From: JAQIBY01 sp051747965
Lineage (GTDB): Bacteria > Bacteroidota > Bacteroidia > Bacteroidales > ML635J-15
DNA: 15,098 nt
Direction: 5' to 3'
NCBI GenBank assembly: GCA_051747965.1
Contig: JBNJGS010000070.1
Coordinates: 1-15,098 of the forward strand
The notes beneath the pieces were generated by a model. That model saw nothing but the letters and a program-made list of their open reading frames with translations, did not search any database and was not told where the DNA came from. Both the position numbers and the translations under genes were made by a program. This document shows positions 1 to 7,492 of this stretch, in pieces. The first letter of the stretch is position 1, and each line of letters starts with the position of its first letter.

Positions 1-13
1 CACCTGTTCGACT

Positions 14-30
14 ACCGGTGAAAGTCCGGT
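14..30. repeat. small hairpin near left edge
   Basis: A perfect 5-bp stem (ACCGG at 14-18, CCGGT at 26-30) encloses the loop TGAAAGT. It has no T-tract, so it is not a classic terminator. It might be the end of a structured RNA that begins upstream of the window, but the piece visible is too short to name. In the first 110 bases all three forward frames stay open briefly (ending at 21, 109 and 116), so a 3' end of an upstream gene may be present, but no frame is recognisable. Confidence 0.35.
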
Positions 31-152
31 TGAGAAATATCCAATCCAGGCAGATTGCAGAAAACATCACAGCAGAAAAAACAAGAAGGACTTTTCATTC
101 AGGCCATAAGGAATAAAAGACAGCTGCAAAATCAATGGAAAATATTTTTTGC

Positions 153-188
153 TTTGCTTTAGGACGGAAACAATTTTTTATAACTTTG
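153..188 (+). promoter_or_regulatory. candidate Bacteroidota promoter for the TonB receptor operon
   Basis: TAACTTTG at 181-188 matches the phylum's -7 consensus TAnnTTTG exactly. TTTG at 153-156 is a possible -33 element, although the 24-base gap is a little long. Transcription would start about 194-198, giving a leader of roughly 30 bases before the ATG at 227. The leader is A/T-rich with no Shine-Dalgarno sequence, which is usual for this phylum. Confidence 0.55.
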
Positions 189-226
189 AACAGAATATAT
201 TGTTATGGAAAATTAAACTGTATTGA

Positions 227-2752
227 ATGAAAAAATATCTATTCATTTTACCTGTTTTACTTTTTGGAATGCAGGTAACAGCACAAACAGAGGAGGGTGA
301 CGACACAACCCGCAATGAGGGTGATCTTAACCAGTCAGAGGTAGAGATGTTTACCATTACGGAGTCAGAATTGGGCATGGACGAACAAAGCCAGGACATT
401 TCCGGTTTGCTTGGTTCCTCTTCCGACATTTTTGTTCAGCGCGCAGCCTATACTTTCAGTCAGGCCCGTTTTAATATCCGGGGCTACGACAGCCGGTATC
501 TGGATGTGACAATCAACAACCTCCAGATGAACAATATGGAGTCCGGCCGTGCATACTGGAGCAACTGGGGCGGGCTGAATGATGCTGTCAGAAACAAAGT
601 AACAGCCATCGGTCTGGAATCCAATGATTATGGTTTTGGTGGTGTAGCCGGTTTAACCAACATCACCATGCGTGCATCAAAAGACAGGAAACAAACCAGG
701 GTAACCTATTCGCGTGCCAACAAAAGCTATTTCAACCGGGCAATGTTTATTCACAGTACCGGTATGATGGACAATGGCTGGGCTTTTACTGTTTCCGGTT
801 CCAAGCGTTGGGCACAGGAAGGATATGTTGAAGGCTCTTTTTACGATGCCTATTCATATTTGCTTTCAGCCGAACGCAAAATCAATGACAAGCACAGCCT
901 GGGCCTTGTTGGTTTCGGTGCACCCCTGCGTAGTGGCAGAGGAGGTGTGGGAACACAGGAAGTATATGATCTGGCCGGCAGCAATTTTTACAATCCCAAC
1001 TGGGGCTATCAGAATGGTGAAAAACGCAATGCCAGGGTAAGTGAATATCACAAACCCAAGATTATTTTCAATCATTACTGGGACATTGATGAAAACCAAA
1101 GCCTGACTTCCGGTGTGCAATACACCTTCGGCCGCGGCGGATCTACCCGTCTGAACTGGTATGATGCACCAGACCCAAGACCGGATTATTATCAGAAGCT
1201 CCCAAGCTTTTGGGATTTTGACCCCAACATGCAACGCTATTATCAAAATCAGTGGGAAAGCGGCGATACTGATTTCACACAGCTTGACTGGGACAGTTTT
1301 TATTTTGCCAACAGCAAAAACCTATATACTGTCAATAATGCCAATGGAGAACACGGCAATGATGTTACAGGCATGCGCTCAAAATACATCATTGAAGAAG
1401 GCAGAACCGATATTGACCAGTACGGCGTGAACTCTAGCTATACCAACAGAATCAATGACAACACAACACTGACAGGTGCCTTGAATTTCCGTTTTTATGA
1501 AGGGCATCATTACCAATCACTTGTTGACTTGCTGGGTGGCGATTACTATCTCGATATCGATCAGTTTGCCGAGCGTGATTTTGCTGACATGAGCTTTGCA
1601 CAAAATGATCTTGACAATCCAAATCATATTGCCAAAGAAGGAGATATCATTGGTTACGATTATACCGCCAATATCAATTCTCACGATGCATTCGTACAGG
1701 CACAATTTGTGTATCCCAAGGTAGATTTTTACACGGCAGGTGAAATTGCTTACACTGAATTCTGGCGTACAGGCAACCGCAGGAATGGTAAATTTCCGGC
1801 CCAGTCATACGGCCCTTCACCCAAACAGGAATTTTTGGATTTTGGCTTTAAAGCCGGTGCAACATACAAAATTACCGGCCGACACTTTATCCTGCTCAAT
1901 GCCGGTTATATGACCGAAGCCCCCTATTTCTGGGATGCTTATATTTCACCACGTACCCGCGATCATGCTGTAAAAAACCTCCAAAGCGAAAAAATCCTCA
2001 GCGGAGATATTTCCTATGTTTGGAGAGCACCTACAGTGGACCTTCGTCTGACAGGATTTTACACACAGTTCAAAGACGGACTCTGGAACCGCAGCTTCTA
2101 TCATGACGAACTCAACAGTTTTGTCAATTATATCATGACAGGGGTTGACAAACTCAACTACGGTACCGAGCTGGGGCTGGATGTGGAAATCACACCAACA
2201 TGGTCAGTCAATGCCGCAGGAAGCTGGGGACAATACATCCACACTTCCCGTCCGCAGGTTACCATTGCACAGGACAATGATTCGGAAATTATTGCAGAAG
2301 ACCGCACTGTGTACATCGAAAATTATCATGTTGGCAACATGCCGGAGGTAGTAGGAAGCATAGGTATCAAATACGACTCACCAAATTACTGGTTTGCCGG
2401 ACTGAATCTCAATTATTTTGACAGAATTTTCCTGGATTTCAGCCCCGACAGACGCACGGCCGAGGCCATGGAAAACTTTGTGGTTGAAGACCCACAATGG
2501 GATCAGATGCTTGATCAGCAAATGCTTGACCCCGGTTATACGGTGAATTTCTTCGGCGGAAAATCTTTCAAATGGGATGATTATTACGCAGGTTTTACCC
2601 TCAGCGTAAATAACGTACTGAACACAACCGATTTTGCCATCGGCGGATTCGAGCAGTATCGCTATGACATCTCAAACATTGATAAATTCCCGCCGAAATA
2701 TTTTTACATGTACGGCACAACATTTTTCCTGAACGTTTATTTTAGTTTCTAA
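227..2752 (+). CDS. TonB-dependent outer membrane receptor
   Basis: This 841-residue protein has a Sec signal peptide (cut likely after VTA, residue 19). An acidic linker follows, with a possible TonB-box-like stretch around residues 39-48. A plug domain spans about 46-150, with FNIRGYDSR at 82-90 and a GFGGVAGLTNITMR run at 136-149 that matches the usual plug end. The remainder is a long beta-barrel with many aromatic-alternating strands, ending in FFLNVYFSF with the terminal Phe expected for outer-membrane insertion. Such receptors import ligands using TonB/ExbBD energy. The N-terminal carboxypeptidase-like domain of SusC proteins is absent, and no SusD follows. Two DUF5689 lipoproteins lie 22 bases downstream in the same orientation and probably form the accessory surface part. 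The substrate is unknown. The start at 227 is supported by the signal peptide. Confidence 0.9.
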   Translation: MKKYLFILPVLLFGMQVTAQTEEGDDTTRNEGDLNQSEVEMFTITESELGMDEQSQDISGLLGSSSDIFVQRAAYTFSQARFNIRGYDSRYLDVTINNLQMNNMESGRAYWSNWGGLNDAVRNKVTAIGLESNDYGFGGVAGLTNITMRASKDRKQTRVTYSRANKSYFNRAMFIHSTGMMDNGWAFTVSGSKRWAQEGYVEGSFYDAYSYLLSAERKINDKHSLGLVGFGAPLRSGRGGVGTQEVYDLAGSNFYNPNWGYQNGEKRNARVSEYHKPKIIFNHYWDIDENQSLTSGVQYTFGRGGSTRLNWYDAPDPRPDYYQKLPSFWDFDPNMQRYYQNQWESGDTDFTQLDWDSFYFANSKNLYTVNNANGEHGNDVTGMRSKYIIEEGRTDIDQYGVNSSYTNRINDNTTLTGALNFRFYEGHHYQSLVDLLGGDYYLDIDQFAERDFADMSFAQNDLDNPNHIAKEGDIIGYDYTANINSHDAFVQAQFVYPKVDFYTAGEIAYTEFWRTGNRRNGKFPAQSYGPSPKQEFLDFGFKAGATYKITGRHFILLNAGYMTEAPYFWDAYISPRTRDHAVKNLQSEKILSGDISYVWRAPTVDLRLTGFYTQFKDGLWNRSFYHDELNSFVNYIMTGVDKLNYGTELGLDVEITPTWSVNAAGSWGQYIHTSRPQVTIAQDNDSEIIAEDRTVYIENYHVGNMPEVVGSIGIKYDSPNYWFAGLNLNYFDRIFLDFSPDRRTAEAMENFVVEDPQWDQMLDQQMLDPGYTVNFFGGKSFKWDDYYAGFTLSVNNVLNTTDFAIGGFEQYRYDISNIDKFPPKYFYMYGTTFFLNVYFSF

Positions 2753-2774
2753 TAATATCAAAAGCAGATAAGAA

Positions 2775-3563
2775 ATGAACAAAAACATATCAATCATAAG
2801 CCTGGCAGCCCTGATTATCTTTAGTCTCACCGCATGTGTGGATGATTATGATGAACCACCTGTCAATAGGGTACCAGAAGACATGAAACTCAATGTTGAA
2901 AACATGTATGAAATCTATCAGGACAGTGGCGACAACTACACCTTTGAAGAGGATTACATGCTTTATGCCACAGTCATCATGGACGATTCAAAAGGCAATA
3001 TATACAAAGAAGCCTACGTACAGGACAGCACTGCAGGCATCAACCTATACCGTTTAAGCAGCCCCGGCCTGATGGTTCAGGGTGATAAAGTACGGGTCAA
3101 TCTCAATGATGTCAGTATTGTATATTACAACGGCAAAATGGAGCTTGTCTTTGACAACATCCTCAACGCAGAAGAGCATATCATTGTTCAGGCCTCAGAC
3201 CAGGAAATAACACCCTATCAGGCCACATTAACCGACATCCTTGACGGAACCTATGATTCAGAACTGGTTACCATCAGTGATGTACAGTTTGCCGACAGCG
3301 AGCTGGGAAAAACTTATGCCAACATCAACGGTTCATCAGCACAAAACCGCACGCTGGAAAACTGTGATGGTCAAAGCATCATTGTCAGAACCAGTGATTA
3401 TTCAGATTTTGCAGGTGACACCATCCCCGAAGGAAATGGGCAGATTACCGGTGTCATTACCAAATATTCCTATCCGGACAGTCCGGATGTGATCTGGCAA
3501 CTACTTATCCGGGACACTGAAGAAGTGCTTCTGGATGGCCCCAGATGCGATGAGAGAAAATAA
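2775..3563 (+). CDS. DUF5689 domain lipoprotein
   Basis: This 262-residue protein has a lipoprotein signal: a hydrophobic stretch ending in LTAC with Cys21 as the acylated residue, followed by DD. Acidic residues after the Cys are compatible with surface or periplasmic anchoring. The remainder (about 33-257) is one DUF5689 unit. Its first half, around 60-130 (YATVIMDD, a short Asn-Ile-Tyr turn, YVQDSTAGINL, GDKVRVNL, then a Tyr-Asn-Gly turn), has the layout of an OB-fold beta-barrel like those in extracellular nucleases such as YhcR; that is inference from pattern only. The block NRTLENCDGQSIIVRTSDYS (191-210) recurs almost unchanged in the next gene. Cys197 and Cys258 are both conserved in the paralogue and may pair. 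It lies 22 bases after the TonB receptor and is likely cotranscribed and part of the same binding complex. Confidence 0.85.
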   Translation: MNKNISIISLAALIIFSLTACVDDYDEPPVNRVPEDMKLNVENMYEIYQDSGDNYTFEEDYMLYATVIMDDSKGNIYKEAYVQDSTAGINLYRLSSPGLMVQGDKVRVNLNDVSIVYYNGKMELVFDNILNAEEHIIVQASDQEITPYQATLTDILDGTYDSELVTISDVQFADSELGKTYANINGSSAQNRTLENCDGQSIIVRTSDYSDFAGDTIPEGNGQITGVITKYSYPDSPDVIWQLLIRDTEEVLLDGPRCDERK

Positions 3564-3596
3564 ACGTAACAATCAGAACATTAAAACTTTTTTATT

Positions 3597-4877
3597 GTGA
3601 AAAATACAGCATATAAAACCGGAATTCTTGCAGCACTGGCCATATTGTTTTTGGCAGGCGGCTGTATTCACGACGATTTTGAAGCACCGGAGACAGAAGA
3701 TATTCCTACAGGTAACACCCTTACCATAGGTGAAATCAGACAAATGTACACCGACAGTGTGGAATCAGGAGCTTATCCCGAAGGCTACAAATTTACCGGC
3801 GATTTCTCCCTGTACTGTGTATGTACCATGGACGATAAAAGCGGGAATATTTACAAATCTGCTTACGTTCAGGATGAAACCGGCGCCATCAACCTGCACC
3901 TGATGTCTTCCGGCGGATTGTATCAGGGTGATTCTGTTCGCATCTATCTGAAAGACCTTATCCTTGGGGATTATGAAAACATGCTGCAACTGGATTCTGT
4001 TTCTGTTGATGACAATATCGTAAAACTGGCAACGGAACAGGAAAAAGAACCTGAACTGGTTGAAATCAGTCAGATCACCGGTGCATACCAGGGCAAACTC
4101 ATCAAACTCGAGAATGTGCAGTTTGTGGAAGCAGACATCAACAAAACTTTTGCCGATGCCGACAACCTGATCACGGAAAACCGCACCCTGGAAGATTGCA
4201 ACGGCCAGACCATTGATGTAAGAACATCCGGTTACGCAGATTTTGCAGATTATCCTGTTCCTGACGGCAAAGGAACTCTCATTGCCATTGCCAGTCAGTT
4301 TCGTGACGACTGGCAGCTATTCATCCGCCACTTTCATGAAGTGGATATGGACGGACTTCGCTGTGGTGAGTATGATGATGTCTTTTATGAAGATTTCGAC
4401 AGCCTGACCCTTGGAGATCCCATCGCTCTGGAAGGCTGGAATAATATAGCAAGCGCAGGCAGCATTCTCTGGACAGGCAAAAACAGCGATAAAGTCAATT
4501 CCGCCTATATCGACGGTACCACCAGTGGGGAAAGCGATATACAGTCATGGCTGATTACACCGGAAATCGACCTGTCCGGCATTAACGGCGGACTGAGTTT
4601 TGCTACCCGTGGCCGGGATGATCGTGGCGCGGTACTGAAAGTAATGATTTCCGAAGATTATGATGGTACTGCCGATCCACAAAACGCCACATGGACTGAG
4701 CTCAGCGCAGACATTTCCGATGCTCCCACAAGCGGCTTTGCCCAAAACTGGACAGCTAGTGGTGATATTGATATCAGCAGCTACACAGGCGCTGTTCACA
4801 TCGCATTCAAATATGAAGGCACTGACGCCAATACAGGCAAATATTACCTGGATGAGTTTATGGTCTTTAACCAGTAG
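3597..4877 (+). CDS. DUF5689 plus choice-of-anchor J domain lipoprotein
   Basis: This 426-residue protein starts at GTG (3597); the lipoprotein signal begins there, with lipobox LAGGC and Cys23, followed by IHDD. Residues ~42-256 are a DUF5689 unit paralogous to the gene before it: both share the NRTLE-C-GQ-I-VRTS-Y-DFA block (here 196-217) and two Cys (201, 256). Residues ~262-426 form a second domain starting with YEDFDSL, with SWLITPEIDLSG (317-328) and ending KYYLDEFMVF. This is typical of choice-of-anchor J / cleaved-adhesin beta-sandwich domains, which bind carbohydrates or proteins on Bacteroidota surfaces. It is the last gene of the operon, 33 bases after the previous one and just before a strong terminator. 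It is likely a tandem duplicate that gained or kept an adhesive module. The ligand is unknown. Confidence 0.85.
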   Translation: MKNTAYKTGILAALAILFLAGGCIHDDFEAPETEDIPTGNTLTIGEIRQMYTDSVESGAYPEGYKFTGDFSLYCVCTMDDKSGNIYKSAYVQDETGAINLHLMSSGGLYQGDSVRIYLKDLILGDYENMLQLDSVSVDDNIVKLATEQEKEPELVEISQITGAYQGKLIKLENVQFVEADINKTFADADNLITENRTLEDCNGQTIDVRTSGYADFADYPVPDGKGTLIAIASQFRDDWQLFIRHFHEVDMDGLRCGEYDDVFYEDFDSLTLGDPIALEGWNNIASAGSILWTGKNSDKVNSAYIDGTTSGESDIQSWLITPEIDLSGINGGLSFATRGRDDRGAVLKVMISEDYDGTADPQNATWTELSADISDAPTSGFAQNWTASGDIDISSYTGAVHIAFKYEGTDANTGKYYLDEFMVFNQ

Positions 4878-4899
4878 TAAACAAAGTATGTAATCATAG

Positions 4900-4940
4900 A
4901 AAAAGGCTGTCCGCTGGTTAGCGAACAGCCTTTTTCTTTT
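4900..4940. terminator. bidirectional rho-independent terminator
   Basis: A 16-bp stem (4900-4915 with 4920-4935) has one C/A mismatch and a GGTT loop. The base of the stem is AAAAA on the left and TTTTT on the right, followed by CTTTT. GC-rich stem plus T-tract can be read from either strand. It lies between the stops of the convergent DUF5689 lipoprotein and CNNM genes and would end both transcripts. Confidence 0.93.
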
Positions 4941-4956
4941 CCATATCTGTTCTGAA

Positions 4957-5988
4957 TCATTCCCGTATTCGCCGTTTCAGGCGTTCGGAAGCGTATTTTT
5001 GAAGATCTTCAATATCATCTGTTTCATCCACAATCTCCAGGCCCAGTATGGTTTCAATGATATCCTCCATGGTTACCAGGCCAGCAGTGCTACCATATTC
5101 ATCCACAATCAGAGAAATCATTTCCCGCGAGCTCATCATTTTCTCATACAATTTAAAAACAGGAGTGCTTTCGGGAAAGACCAGAATCTCGCGCTTAAAT
5201 TCCGCGATGGGCTTGTCATATTCATTCAGTATCATCTGCGCCATCACATCCTCTTTCAACAGGTAGCCGGTAACATTTTCCGAACTGCCTTTGTATACCG
5301 GCAGCCGTGAAAAACCAACCGTAGCAATATTGTCGTAAAATTCCTTAACCCGTGTTTTTTCATCTATGCTTTTCATCATTACACGCGGGGTCATGATGTC
5401 CCGTGCCCGCACAAATTGAAAGCGCATCAGATTCTGAACAATCAGGCTTTCGTTCTTTTTCAGGGCGCCTTTCTCTGCCCCGTGTCTGGCCATGGCCAGC
5501 ACTTCCTCACGGATTTCATCCTCGGTAGCATCCGACTTACGAAAAACCCTGGTAATAAACTGACTGAGCAGAATGATGGGATACAGGGGTGAATAAATCA
5601 AAATGAGCAGCGTGTATGCCGTAAACTTCAGCAGTCTTTTCCAGTAATTGGCTCCCAGTGTTTTGGGAATAATTTCGGAAAAGACAAGAATCAGCAAGGT
5701 AAGCACCGCCGATGTCAGGGACAAATAGGTATCACCCCAGAGTTTTTGTGCCTGCGCTCCAACACCTGCTGCCCCAAGAGTATGTGCAAAGGTGTTCAGG
5801 GTAAGTATGGCCGCCAGTGGACGGTCAACCTTATCCTTAAACCCTGCCAGAATGGTGCCGTACCGTTTGCCATCCTGCTTAAGCATGGTGACATAGCTGG
5901 GCGTGATGCTCAGCAGTACCGATTCCAGCAGCGAGCACAAAAAAGAAAAGGCCAGGGCGATAAATAAAAATACAAATAACAGTTGCAT
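4957..5988 (-). CDS. CNNM-family membrane protein with CBS pair (short form lacking CorC domain)
   Basis: This 343-residue inner-membrane protein has a CNNM (DUF21) domain at about 1-150 and four hydrophobic segments (~3-24, 56-78, 90-108, 119-145). It contains the family motifs ESVLLSITPS (22-31), LNTFAHTLGAAGVG (64-77) and SEIIPK (104-109). A CBS pair follows: the first starts at the RDIMTPR motif (196-202), the second at about 262-320 carries DEYGSTAGLVTMEDIIETILG. Family members export or sense Mg2+/Co2+ and other divalent cations; CBS domains bind adenine nucleotides. Most bacterial relatives run to about 420-440 residues with a C-terminal CorC/HlyC domain. Here the chain stops soon after CBS2 with a basic KRRIRE tail, a recognised short form rather than an obvious truncation, since stop and terminator follow directly. 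Transport direction and ion are inferred from family only. Confidence 0.87.
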   Translation of the reverse strand: MQLLFVFLFIALAFSFLCSLLESVLLSITPSYVTMLKQDGKRYGTILAGFKDKVDRPLAAILTLNTFAHTLGAAGVGAQAQKLWGDTYLSLTSAVLTLLILVFSEIIPKTLGANYWKRLLKFTAYTLLILIYSPLYPIILLSQFITRVFRKSDATEDEIREEVLAMARHGAEKGALKKNESLIVQNLMRFQFVRARDIMTPRVMMKSIDEKTRVKEFYDNIATVGFSRLPVYKGSSENVTGYLLKEDVMAQMILNEYDKPIAEFKREILVFPESTPVFKLYEKMMSSREMISLIVDEYGSTAGLVTMEDIIETILGLEIVDETDDIEDLQKYASERLKRRIRE

Positions 5989-5995
5989 GCTTTTA

Positions 5996-6003
5996 CAAAG
6001 GTA
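5996..6003 (-). promoter_or_regulatory. -7 element of the CNNM gene promoter
   Basis: On the minus strand this reads TACCTTTG, a perfect TAnnTTTG. Only seven bases (TAAAAGC) separate it from the ATG at 5988, so the transcript would be leaderless or nearly so. No good -33 TTTG is seen; upstream sequence is A/T-rich. Confidence 0.55.
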
Positions 6004-6066
6004 AAATTAATATTTTATTTTCTTAACAGCACCTGGCATCATCCCCCGGATTGTTGGTAAAAAATC

Positions 6067-6160
6067 ACATCAGGCATCAAAACCTGCTATGGCTTCCCGC
6101 ATTCGGTGAAGTAATGTCAGACACAGATTCAGCAAATTGCCAAAATAAGATGCCTGATGT
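6067..6160. repeat. 12-bp perfect inverted repeat upstream of the PorV/Q-like gene
   Basis: ACATCAGGCATC (6067-6078) is repeated exactly in inverse as GATGCCTGATGT (6149-6160), 70 bases apart. It lies just upstream of the candidate promoter at 6179. It could be a pair of operator half sites or a long-loop stem. Nothing else is recognised between the divergent genes (5989-6272). Confidence 0.5.
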
Positions 6161-6178
6161 TTACCTCTTGTTTTTTTG

Positions 6179-6186
6179 TATCTTTG
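6179..6186 (+). promoter_or_regulatory. -7 element of the PorV/Q-PorU-like operon promoter
   Basis: TATCTTTG matches TAnnTTTG exactly. Transcription would begin about 6192-6196, leaving a leader of about 80 bases to the ATG at 6273. This placement argues against the upstream in-frame TTG at 6051 as a start. No convincing -33 TTTG at standard spacing. Confidence 0.5.
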
Positions 6187-6272
6187 GAATATCTGGTGAA
6201 CCGGCCGCTATACATGGCTGTTCATCAGAACACCGGTTTTGCTGCCCTGTGCTGCATTTCCGCAGTAAAAAC

Positions 6273-7373
6273 ATGATGATGTCCGTAAAACGTTACATAT
6301 GGCTTCTGTTTGCTTCTTTGCCTGTGCTGTTGCACGCGCAAACAGCACCCAAATACAGCAATGAATTTCTCAGCATAGGCGTTGGTGCCCGTGCCCTGGG
6401 AATGTCAAATGCTGTGGTAGCATCATCTCAGGGTGTTATGAGCGGGTACTGGAATCCTGCAGCCATGACAGAATTAGATCAGGAGATGGAAATTGGTTTG
6501 ATGCATGCCGAATATTTTGCGGGCGTCGCTGCCTTTGATTTTGGCTCAGCCATATACCGACTTGACGAAAAGACGGTTATGGGTGGCAGCCTGATACGAT
6601 TTGGCGTGGATAATATCCCCAACACTCTTGATCTGATTGACAATGACGGCAACATACGCTACGACAGGTTATCGGCATTTTCTGCTTCCGATCTGGCAGT
6701 CATTTTCAGTTTTGCTCGTCTGAGTAAAGTTAAAAATCTTTCACTTGGCGGCAACGCAAAAATTATACGTCGCAAAGCCGGGGATTTTGGTGGTGCCTGG
6801 GGCTTTGGTCTGGATTTTTCTGCACTATACACCACAGACAAGTGGTTGTTTGCAGCCATGGCAAAAGATGTCACTTCCACCTTCAATGCCTGGAGTTTCA
6901 ATCAGGAAGTTCTGGCTGAAACCTGGCTGCAGACCGGCAACTACCTACCTGAGAGCAGCCTGGAAATAAGCCTGCCTACACTCAACCTGGGAGTGGCACG
7001 AAGAATACCCATTGTCAGCAAATTGTCAGCCCTGGCTGAAATAAACCTCTACAACAGCTTTGACGGCAAACGCAATACCCTGCTGAAAACAAATTTCATC
7101 AGTCTGGATCCCCGTGCAGGCATAGAATTCAACTGGGATAAAAAGGTTTTTCTAAGATCCGGCCTCGGGCAATTTCAGGAAATACCCCTTAGCAACGGGG
7201 AAAAAGAACACAGTGTTCAGTTGAGCATAGGTGCAGGCATAGCATTTCGCAACTTCAGCGTGGATTATGCTCTCAGCAGCCCCGGAGACAGTAACAATTT
7301 TTATTCTCATGTGTTTTCCCTGAGATACAGCTTTGATATCGACACCGAAAATTCATCCAACGCACGATTATGA
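6273..7373 (+). CDS. PorV/PorQ-family outer membrane beta-barrel protein
   Basis: From 6273 this encodes 366 residues. The start is three ATGs in a row (6273, 6276, 6279), any of which gives a clean signal peptide (cut likely after LLHA, residue 22). The frame extends up to 6051, but that part is Cys-rich, precedes the signal peptide and lies upstream of the likely promoter. The mature N-terminus carries the family signature FLSIGVGARALGMSNAVVAS followed by YWNPAAM (32-65), as in PorV/PorQ (FadL-like barrels). The remainder alternates as beta-strands, ending HVFSLRYSF plus a short tail. In the type IX secretion system PorV binds cargo at the translocon and delivers it to PorU; PorQ anchors PorZ. 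A PorU-like gene follows directly, and porU and porV are adjacent in Porphyromonas and Flavobacterium, so PorV-like function fits. Assignment between PorV and PorQ subtypes is uncertain. Confidence 0.85.
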   Translation: MMMSVKRYIWLLFASLPVLLHAQTAPKYSNEFLSIGVGARALGMSNAVVASSQGVMSGYWNPAAMTELDQEMEIGLMHAEYFAGVAAFDFGSAIYRLDEKTVMGGSLIRFGVDNIPNTLDLIDNDGNIRYDRLSAFSASDLAVIFSFARLSKVKNLSLGGNAKIIRRKAGDFGGAWGFGLDFSALYTTDKWLFAAMAKDVTSTFNAWSFNQEVLAETWLQTGNYLPESSLEISLPTLNLGVARRIPIVSKLSALAEINLYNSFDGKRNTLLKTNFISLDPRAGIEFNWDKKVFLRSGLGQFQEIPLSNGEKEHSVQLSIGAGIAFRNFSVDYALSSPGDSNNFYSHVFSLRYSFDIDTENSSNARL

Positions 7374-7492
7374 TACAAGCCAGGCATCACATATCCTCCT
7401 GTCATCAGGCTTTTCGCTATCAGAAAGCACTGAACAATATGCCCCCGAACGATATTGTAGCAACAAACGGAGATGTAAAAACAGCAAAGCAT

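Noticed and set aside
11..36. Group II intron domain V tail
   Set aside because: The GGTGAAAGTC loop is reminiscent, but the catalytic triad and two-base bulge cannot be placed, and no intron ORF is visible.
11..60. Cobalamin riboswitch fragment (CCGGTGAAAGTCCGGT looks like part of one)
   Set aside because: The conserved B12 box and the remaining core are absent before the TonB receptor start at 227.
227..4877. SusC/SusD polysaccharide utilisation locus
   Set aside because: No SusD homologue, no glycoside hydrolase, and the receptor lacks the SusC-type N-terminal domain.
6051..6272. N-terminal extension of the PorV/Q-like protein from TTG at 6051
   Set aside because: It precedes a clear signal peptide and lies largely upstream of the TATCTTTG promoter element.
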